This document shows positions 32,504 to 37,948 of a DNA stretch of 37,948 nucleotides, in pieces. Positions within the stretch are counted from its first letter, which is position 1; the number at the start of each line of letters is the position of its first letter. Under the pieces are notes generated by a model, which worked only from the letters and a program-made list of their open reading frames with translations, did no database searches and was not told where the DNA came from. Origin of the DNA: Defluviicoccus sp. Its GTDB lineage: Bacteria; Pseudomonadota; Alphaproteobacteria; MPNO01. Both the position numbers and the translations under genes were made by a program. Location of the stretch: assembly GCA_028821395.1 (NCBI GenBank), contig JAPPGP010000196.1:1-37948 (forward strand). Direction: 5' to 3'.

Positions 32504-33657
32504 GGCAGCGCGATTCCGAGCTTGCGGGCATAGCTCTGGAAGGTGCCGCCGTTCAGTCCGGTCAGGTCATAGGCCTCCTTGAAGCCGATGCGCCCCTCTT
32601 TGGCCGCCAGGATGACGTGAGAGGCAAACAGCCTGCCCACCCGGGCATTTTGATTGTTGTAGAAATCGCCCCCGCCCGATGCCGTCGGCTCTTGCCGGCG
32701 TTCGCGCTGGGTGTAGTCGTGGTAGAAGCCGAAGAACGCGTCGCGATCAACCAGGCCGAGATCCAACGCCCGGCGCCCGACCGCCACCGGGCTGACCTTG
32801 AAGCGCCGGGCCAGTTTCTCGAAAGGCGCATCGTCATCGGCAACCGCGCGCCAGGCGGACCGAATCCCGGTGGCGGGCACGAGAAACTCCGCCGCCGCCC
32901 GGTCGCAAAATCGTTCGACTTCGCCCCCGTCGGGTTGCAATCCCCGGAAACCGGACAGGCCTTCGCCCGCATCGCCCAGCCACAGATGGGCCAACTCATG
33001 GGCGAGGGTGAACATTTGAGCGGACTTTGCGTCGGCCCCGTTGACGAAGATCAGCGGGGCATGGGGATCGCTCAGGGCAAAGCCGCGGAACTCGCCCTCG
33101 TCCAGCTTGCGCCGGGTGTTGTTGCCGACGATGCCGTTGACCACCGCCATGACGCCGAGCGCCTCCACGGCGTTGCGCAATTCGCCCACGGCCGCCGTCC
33201 ATGTCGGCACGCGCCGCGCCCAGCCTTCATCCAGCCCCACCGCCCGCCGCATTTCGCGCCCCGTGGCCTCCGGGTCGTCCGAGAGTGTGGCGGCTCCGAC
33301 AAGGCTCACCGGCTCCGCCTCTGCTTCCATCCGCTCTTCCCGCAGCCAGTTTTGCCGTCGCCGCATGAGGTGGATGGTGTCCATCAGCTCCGGGCTGATT
33401 CCCTGGGGCCGTCGACTCTCGACGGTGCGGAAGTCCGCGAACGGCAAGCCCATCTCCGGCGGTTCCGGCAGGAAAAGAAATCCGAACGGCACCCGCGTCG
33501 CCCTGGCAAAGTTCTCCAGCTGTCTCACGGTGGGACGGGCGGATTCGGCCTCCCACTCCGCAAGCTTCGGAAACCGGCCTTGCAGATCGGCGAAACCGAG
33601 CCCGGCGCGTTCCCGCGCCCAGCGAAGCACCGCCGGGCTGACCCTGATCCGGTTCAT
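32500..33657 (-). CDS. XRE-family regulator with ImmA/IrrE metallopeptidase domain
   Basis: This 385-residue protein joins an N-terminal helix-turn-helix (residues 1-60, WARERAGLGFADLQGRFPKL and ESARPTVRQLENFA) to an ImmA/IrrE zinc peptidase with H220-E-L-A-H224 (LAHELAHLWLG) and a downstream ERFCDRAAAEFLVP providing the third ligand. Such proteins cleave or bind repressors in mobile elements and pair with DUF4411 as regulator or antitoxin. A 6-bp palindrome 12 bp upstream is a likely autoregulatory operator. No strong ribosome site precedes the ATG at 33657, so a leaderless transcript is possible. Confidence 0.9.
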   Translation of the reverse strand: MNRIRVSPAVLRWARERAGLGFADLQGRFPKLAEWEAESARPTVRQLENFARATRVPFGFLFLPEPPEMGLPFADFRTVESRRPQGISPELMDTIHLMRRRQNWLREERMEAEAEPVSLVGAATLSDDPEATGREMRRAVGLDEGWARRVPTWTAAVGELRNAVEALGVMAVVNGIVGNNTRRKLDEGEFRGFALSDPHAPLIFVNGADAKSAQMFTLAHELAHLWLGDAGEGLSGFRGLQPDGGEVERFCDRAAAEFLVPATGIRSAWRAVADDDAPFEKLARRFKVSPVAVGRRALDLGLVDRDAFFGFYHDYTQRERRQEPTASGGGDFYNNQNARVGRLFASHVILAAKEGRIGFKEAYDLTGLNGGTFQSYARKLGIALP

Positions 33658-33668
33658 TTCGGGATGTT

Positions 33669-33684
33669 ACCCGTCGAAACGGGT
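33669..33684. promoter_or_regulatory. Palindrome upstream of the XRE/ImmA gene, probable operator
   Basis: ACCCGT-CGAA-ACGGGT is a perfect 6-bp inverted repeat ending 12 bp from the ATG. XRE regulators typically bind such sites in their own promoters. The remaining spacer to the permease gene (33685-33858) shows no gene. Confidence 0.5.
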
Positions 33685-33858
33685 GGAACCATACCGGCAT
33701 TTGCAGCGAGCGCATCGTGCGGGGCACGTGCCGGAGGCCTCGATTCGGCCCTTCGGCCCGGCTCGGGAAGAGGGGGTTTCCCGGGCATGCCAACCCTCCG
33801 TCATCCCGACTAGCCCGCCGGGGGCGGGCGTATCGAAGGACGCCTCGCCCCCCGCATT

Positions 33859-35508
33859 TCACCGCCGCTGCGAGGCGTTCATCCAGATCACCGGGCCGAG
33901 CCCGGCTGCGACGATGGCGAGGGCGGCAAGCGCCGAGTGCTCCAGCAGCTCGTCTGTGGCGAACTGGTAGACGTAGGTCGCCAGGGTCTCGAAATCGAAC
34001 GGGCGGAGCAGCAGGGTCATCGGCAGCTCCTTCATCACGTCGACGAAGACCAGCAGCCCGCCGGCGAGGATCGACTTGCGCAAGAGCGGCGGCGCCAGCG
34101 TCACCAGGCTCCGCGAGAAGCCGCGCCCGAGCACGTAGCTCGCGTTCATGATGTTGGGCGGGAGCCGCTTCACCCCGGACACGATGGCGCCGTAGCCGAT
34201 CGCCTGGAAGCGCACCACGTAGCCCGCCACCAGCAGCGCGACGCCGCCGATTAAGAGCCCGCCGAACCCGGCGCCGAGGACGCCCTCGACGAGGGCCTCG
34301 GCCGCCGAATCGAGCGCGCCGGCGAACACCACCACGCCGATGGCGAGCACGGTGCCGGGGAACGCATAGCCCATCGCCGAGATCGCGGTCAGCGCGCCGA
34401 GCGCCGGGTGGCGCTTGTAGGAGACCACCATCACGGTGACCAGCGCGACCGCCATGACGATCGACGCCGCCGCGAAGGCGACCGAGAGCGAATTGACGGC
34501 GGTGGCGATGAGCGCGCCGTAATCGGTGGACGACAGCCCGGCGGCGACGAACCAAAGCAGCACGCCGACCGGCACCGCGAAGCCGAGCGTCAGCGGCGCC
34601 AGGCAGACCAGGATGCAGAGCGCCGCCCTGGCGCCGCCGACCCGCACCGGGCGCAGCCCCTCGCGCGGTGTCGACGAATCGAAGAAACGCTGCTGCCCGC
34701 GCGCGCGCTGCTCGATGTAGAGCAGGCCGAGAATGAACACGAAGGCGACGCCCGCGATCTGCGCCGCGGCGGTCAGGTTGTTCATGCCGAGCCAGACGTT
34801 GAAGATGCCGAGCGTCAGCGTCTCGACCGCGAAATACTCGACCGTGCCGAAATCCGACACCACCTCCATCAGCACCAGCGCCAGCCCGGCGACGATCGCC
34901 GGGCGCGCCAGCGGGATGCCGACCGAGAACGCGACATTGCGGTCGTGCAGCAGCGCGACCTCGTAGTAGGAGGCCGGCGTGAGGCGGAACGCGGTGCGCG
35001 CCATCAGATAGACATAGGGGTAGAGCACCGAGCCCATCACCAGCACGGCGCCGCCGAGCGAGCGGATCTCGGGGAACCAGTAGTCGCGCGCCGACGACCA
35101 GCCGAAGATCTCGCGCAGCAGCCCCTGCACCGGGCCCGCGTATTCCAGCAGGTCGGTATAGGCGTAGGCGATGATATAGGCCGGCACTGTGGCGGGCAGC
35201 AGCAGCGTCCAGTCGAGCAGCCGCGAGAGCGGGAACTCGTAGCGCGTGACCAGCCACGCCGTGCTCAGCCCGAAGGCGAGGCTGACCAGCCCGACACCCG
35301 CCATCAGCGCCACCGTGTTCGCGACGTAGCGCGGAAAGACGGTCTCCATCAGATGCAGCCAGAGCCCGCCCGAATCCCCGGTCATCGCATAGAGCAGGGC
35401 CGCGAACGGCCCGATCAGGACGAGGCAGAGCACGAGCGTCGCCGCCGACCAGCCCGACACGGGGTCGGCCGGCGGTCCGCGGCGAAGGGTGGCAAGCGCG
35501 CTCAGCAT
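33859..35508 (-). CDS. fbpB: ABC transporter permease, iron(III) FbpB/ThiP type
   Basis: This 549-residue inner-membrane protein has two homologous halves, each with about six membrane spans, a fusion typical of FbpB and ThiP. EAA-like loops that contact the ATPase appear twice: YYEVALLHDRNVAFSVGIPL in the first half and IMNASYVLGRGFSRSLVTLA in the second. LLLPATVPAYIIAYAYTDLL and SAMGYAFPGTVLAIGV are characteristic of the iron permease group. It stands alone: the fbpC-like ATPase is 4.6 kb away on the other strand and no binding protein gene is present, so partners must be supplied in trans. Confidence 0.9.
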   Translation of the reverse strand: MLSALATLRRGPPADPVSGWSAATLVLCLVLIGPFAALLYAMTGDSGGLWLHLMETVFPRYVANTVALMAGVGLVSLAFGLSTAWLVTRYEFPLSRLLDWTLLLPATVPAYIIAYAYTDLLEYAGPVQGLLREIFGWSSARDYWFPEIRSLGGAVLVMGSVLYPYVYLMARTAFRLTPASYYEVALLHDRNVAFSVGIPLARPAIVAGLALVLMEVVSDFGTVEYFAVETLTLGIFNVWLGMNNLTAAAQIAGVAFVFILGLLYIEQRARGQQRFFDSSTPREGLRPVRVGGARAALCILVCLAPLTLGFAVPVGVLLWFVAAGLSSTDYGALIATAVNSLSVAFAAASIVMAVALVTVMVVSYKRHPALGALTAISAMGYAFPGTVLAIGVVVFAGALDSAAEALVEGVLGAGFGGLLIGGVALLVAGYVVRFQAIGYGAIVSGVKRLPPNIMNASYVLGRGFSRSLVTLAPPLLRKSILAGGLLVFVDVMKELPMTLLLRPFDFETLATYVYQFATDELLEHSALAALAIVAAGLGPVIWMNASQRR

Positions 35509-35798
35509 GGCCGGAGTTTATGGAGCGAAAGGGAGCGGCGCGGCAAACGGTAAATGGGGCGGGGGGCGTCCTTCGGTACCCGCCCTGCATTCCCCTCAAT
35601 CGTCATGCCCGGACTTGTTCCGGGCATCTCGATCGGGCGTTTGCCTTGCGGGCCGCATGGATGGCCGGAACAAGCCCCGGACTGTGATCCGGGGCAAGTC
35701 CGGCCATGACGGGGTGGGGCAGCAGGCGCGAGATATCTCCGCTGCGATCGAATTGACGGGCCGCGACCGCGCACCGTTCGGGTCCGCGCCACGCCCCC
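35509..35798. other. Gene-free stretch containing repeat copy 6
   Basis: Between the permease start and the end of the monooxygenase gene lies repeat copy 6 (35601-35711). The 90 bp before it hold the permease promoter region with no clear consensus elements. No coding frame is supported. Confidence 0.6.
35601..35711. repeat. Long palindromic intergenic repeat, copy 6, with cleanly inserted mini-hairpin
   Basis: The left arm GCCCGGACTTGTTCCGGGC is intact. The right arm should read GGCCGGAACAAGTCCGGCC but is split by CCCCGGACTGTGATCCGGGG (35675-35694), flanked by CAAG at 35671-35674 and again at 35695-35698. This is the clearest insertion with a 4-bp target duplication in the window. Confidence 0.88.
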
Positions 35799-37100
35799 CT
35801 ACGGCCAGGGCGGGCGGGTGAGGCCGAGGTTCTCGCGGAGAGTCGTGCCCTCGTACGCGGTGCGGTAGAGGCCGCGGCTCTGGAGCTCGGGGATTACCAG
35901 GTCGACGAAGTCCTCCAGGCTGGAGGGGAACACCGGCGGCATGATGTTGAAGCCGTCGCAGGCGCGCCCCTCGACCCACTGCTCCATCATGTCGGCGATG
36001 CGCTCCGGCGTGCCGACGATCTCGTAATGGCCGCGCGCGCCGGCGATGCGGCGGTAGAGGTCGCGGATGGTGAGCTTCTCGCGGCGCCCGATCTCGGCGA
36101 AGAGCTGCGCCCTTGTCGACACCACTTTGTTGGGCGGGAGCTCGGGCAGCGGGCCGTCGACGTCGTAGCCGGTGAGGTCGAAATCGATGCGCCGCGAGAG
36201 GAGCTGCATCCCGGCCAGCGGGTCGATCAGCGCCTGCAACGCCTCGTACTTGTCCTCGGCCTCGCCCTGCGTCGGCGCTGCGCAGACCGCGAGCCCGGGC
36301 AGAATCTTGAGCGAATCCGGGTCGCGGCCGCAGGCCTCCATGCGGCCCTTCACGTCGGCGTAGAATTCACGCGCCCCCTCGATGGTCTGCTGCGCGCCAA
36401 AAATCACCTCGGCGGTCTCGGCGGCGAGCTGGCGCCCGTCGTCGGAGGCGCCGGCCTGCACCATCACCGGCTCGCCCTGCGGCGAGGGCGGCACGTTGAT
36501 CGGCCCGCGCACCCGGAAATGCTCGCCCTCGTGCTCCAGCACGTTCAGCCTGGCCCCGTCGAAATAGAGGCCCGAGTCCTTGTCGCGGACGAACACCCCC
36601 TCGCCCCAGGAGTTCCACAACCCGCGCACCACGTGGGCGAACTCGCGGGCGCGGCGGTAGCGCTCGCTCTTCTCAAGATGTTGGTCGAGGCCGAAGCTCG
36701 CGGCCTCCAGCTTGTTGGCCGAGGTGATCAGGTTCCACCCCGCCCGCCCGCCGCTCGCGACATCGAGCGAGGCGAAGCGCCGGGCGAGCGAGAACGGCTG
36801 GTCGTAGGTGGTGGTCGAGGTGCAGACCAGCCCGATGCGGCTGGTGTGCTGGGCGAGCGAGCACATGACGGTGAACGGCTCGATCCAGGCGCCGAAGGAG
36901 TCGCGGGTCATCGATTCGAGGTCGCCGCGCCAGAACGAGACCGAATCGGCCATGAAGAAGAGGTCGAACAGGCCGCGCTCGGCGAGCTTCGCGAGCTCGA
37001 CGATGTGGCCGATATTGGCCCCCGAATCGGCGACCCCGTCGGGATGCCGCCAGGCCGCCATGTGATGGCCGCAGGGCCAGTAGAACATGCCGAGCTTCAT
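35799..37100 (-). CDS. LLM-class flavin-dependent monooxygenase, NtaA/SnaA/DszA type
   Basis: This 433-residue TIM-barrel enzyme belongs to the nitrilotriacetate monooxygenase component A branch of the luciferase-like family, which oxidises C-N or C-S bonds with FMNH2. Landmarks: FDLFFMADSVSFWRGDLESM, FTVMCSLAQHTSRIGLVCTS, DVASGGRAGWNLITSANKLE, INVPPSPQGEPVMVQAGASD and DGFNIMPPVFPSSLEDFVDL. ATG 37100 gives the usual MKLGMFYWPCG start; an in-frame start at 37130 is less likely. No flavin reductase partner is nearby. It is more distant from the two LLM paralogues at 11296-13243. Confidence 0.93.
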   Translation of the reverse strand: MKLGMFYWPCGHHMAAWRHPDGVADSGANIGHIVELAKLAERGLFDLFFMADSVSFWRGDLESMTRDSFGAWIEPFTVMCSLAQHTSRIGLVCTSTTTYDQPFSLARRFASLDVASGGRAGWNLITSANKLEAASFGLDQHLEKSERYRRAREFAHVVRGLWNSWGEGVFVRDKDSGLYFDGARLNVLEHEGEHFRVRGPINVPPSPQGEPVMVQAGASDDGRQLAAETAEVIFGAQQTIEGAREFYADVKGRMEACGRDPDSLKILPGLAVCAAPTQGEAEDKYEALQALIDPLAGMQLLSRRIDFDLTGYDVDGPLPELPPNKVVSTRAQLFAEIGRREKLTIRDLYRRIAGARGHYEIVGTPERIADMMEQWVEGRACDGFNIMPPVFPSSLEDFVDLVIPELQSRGLYRTAYEGTTLRENLGLTRPPWP

Positions 37101-37500
37101 GGGGGCCCACGCTAACCCGATCCCGCCCAAGCGGGAAAGCCCGCCGCCCCGTCATTTCACTCGTCATGCCCGGACTTGTTCCGGGCACCCATGGGCGGTG
37201 CGTGGAGAGCCGGGCCGGGTCCGCCCCCAGCGCCATCATTCCAGCCGGGTCGCCGTGCGCGCGGAGATGCCGCATGGGTGGCCGGATCAAGTCCGGCCAT
37301 GACGGGGTGGTAATGGCGGAGGAGGAGCAGGAAGAGCCGGGTGCGGCACGCGTCGAAGGCTAAACCCGAGAGCAGTGGCTCGAGTCCGGGCATGACGGGG
37401 CGCCGGCGGGGTGGGGCGGTGAGCGCCGCGCAACGACCGGCCCGGTTGGTCGGCGCGCCGCTACGGCCTATCCTGCCGCGGCAACCCCAAGGAGGCGACC
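37101..37500. other. Gene-free stretch with repeat copy 7 and a half copy
   Basis: This 400-bp gap between two divergent genes contains repeat copy 7 (37162-37304) and an isolated arm (CGAGTCCGGGCATGACGGGG, 37381-37400). No coding frame with family resemblance was found. The promoter of the UbiD-family gene should lie after 37400; no clear consensus was identified. Confidence 0.6.
37162..37304. repeat. Long palindromic intergenic repeat, copy 7
   Basis: It runs from CGTCATGCCCGGACTTGTTC to AGTCCGGCCATGACG, with a longer middle than other copies. The middle contains GTGCGTGGAGAGCCGGGCCG, similar to sequence just before copy 2. Both arms are intact hairpins without nested insertions. Confidence 0.85.
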
Positions 37501-37948
37501 ATGGCCGGCGCCGCGTCCCCCCACAAGCTCGCCAACCGCGCGCTGGATTGCGATCTGCGCGGCTATCTGGAAACCAACGGCGACATACTGACGGTGATCG
37601 AAAAGCCGGTCTCGATCGACGATATCGGCGCGCTGTCCGCCCAGTCCGAGGGGCCGATCCTGTTCGACAACATTACCGAGTTCCCGGATTTCCGGCTCTG
37701 CGACATCCTGGTCAAGCACCGCTGGTCGCAATGCCGCGCCCTCGGCGTGGCGGAAGCGGACTTCTTGCCGACCCTGGCGCGGCGCCTGCGCGAGCCGCCG
37801 CGCGGCTTCGTCGACGTCGCCACCGGCCCGGTGAAGGAGGTCGTGCGCACCGGCGCCGAGGTCGACTGGCTCAAGCTCCCGGTCCCGGTCCACTCGGCGG
37901 AGGAAGGCCAGCGCTACATCTCGGCGATGAACATCGTCCGCGACCCGG
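37501..37948 (+). CDS. UbiD-family (de)carboxylase, 5' part only
   Basis: The gene starts at ATG 37501 after AAGGAGG and runs off the window, giving 149 codons. UbiD-like segments are visible: DLRGYLETNGDILTVIEKPV, GPILFDNITEFPDFRLCDIL, LPTLARRLREPPRGFVDVA, then LKLPVPVHSAEEGQRYISAM and NIVRDP, which leads into the prenylated-FMN binding part in family members. UbiD enzymes reversibly decarboxylate aromatic or unsaturated acids using prenylated FMN made by UbiX. The catalytic residues lie beyond the edge. The substrate is unknown, but an aromatic acid would fit the oxygenase-rich neighbourhood. Confidence 0.88.
   Translation, partial: MAGAASPHKLANRALDCDLRGYLETNGDILTVIEKPVSIDDIGALSAQSEGPILFDNITEFPDFRLCDILVKHRWSQCRALGVAEADFLPTLARRLREPPRGFVDVATGPVKEVVRTGAEVDWLKLPVPVHSAEEGQRYISAMNIVRDP

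Overview
The window is high-GC, densely coded DNA with frequent 4-bp start/stop overlaps. Its gene families (FbpBC iron transporters, AtzG/AtzE-type amidase, Rieske, TauD and luciferase-like oxygenases, UbiD) suggest a catabolically versatile alphaproteobacterium, possibly Rhodospirillales-like. The taxon is an inference from gene content and composition only. No rRNA, tRNA or CRISPR array was seen. The first ~130 bases are homopolymer-rich and look like a poor contig end.

Layout. 1-2153: a periplasmic solute-binding protein (-) and a Phd/VapC-type toxin-antitoxin pair (+). 2176-4848 (-): a Rieske oxygenase, an M20-like protein lacking several metal ligands, a BrnA-type antitoxin and what appears to be the tail of its lost BrnT toxin. 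4968-14439 (+): a long catabolic run made of AtzG-like protein, AtzE-like amidase and malonyl-CoA decarboxylase (4-bp overlaps), a repeat, then an orphan molybdenum-hydroxylase large subunit, a TauD-like dioxygenase, two near-identical luciferase-like oxidoreductases and a gentisate-dioxygenase-like cupin. 14464-19023: a short MetE-like methyltransferase, an orphan minimal nucleotidyltransferase, an Lrp regulator diverging from a small DUF6356 protein, then GST and acyl-CoA synthetase.

19382-23745 is a defence-type operon: a single-chain restriction-modification enzyme (PD-ExK, N6-adenine methyltransferase, probable target-recognition region) translationally coupled to a winged-helix plus nucleoside-deoxyribosyltransferase/TIR-like protein. 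A DUF5131 gene lies beyond it in a repeat-rich stretch. 25124-26844 holds a metallo-beta-lactamase-fold gene and two tandem copies of a membrane-anchored coiled-coil gene, produced by a duplication that also copied the 3' end of the hydrolase.

26920-37100 contains a second short MetE-like gene, a 47-bp palindrome with a Fur-box-like centre preceding an FbpC-type ATPase, RidA, a flavin monooxygenase, an IS5-family element, a degraded defence locus (HsdR start, DUF4411 PIN, ImmA/IrrE), an FbpB-type permease and an NtaA-type monooxygenase. The window ends inside a UbiD-family gene.

The most unusual signal is in the repeats. Long palindromic elements of 110-145 bp recur between genes. Smaller CCCCGG...CCGGGG hairpins sit inside or beside them with what look like 4-bp target duplications, and one has entered the IS5 transposase and shifted its frame. 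The IS in turn truncated an hsdR gene and supplies its stop codon.
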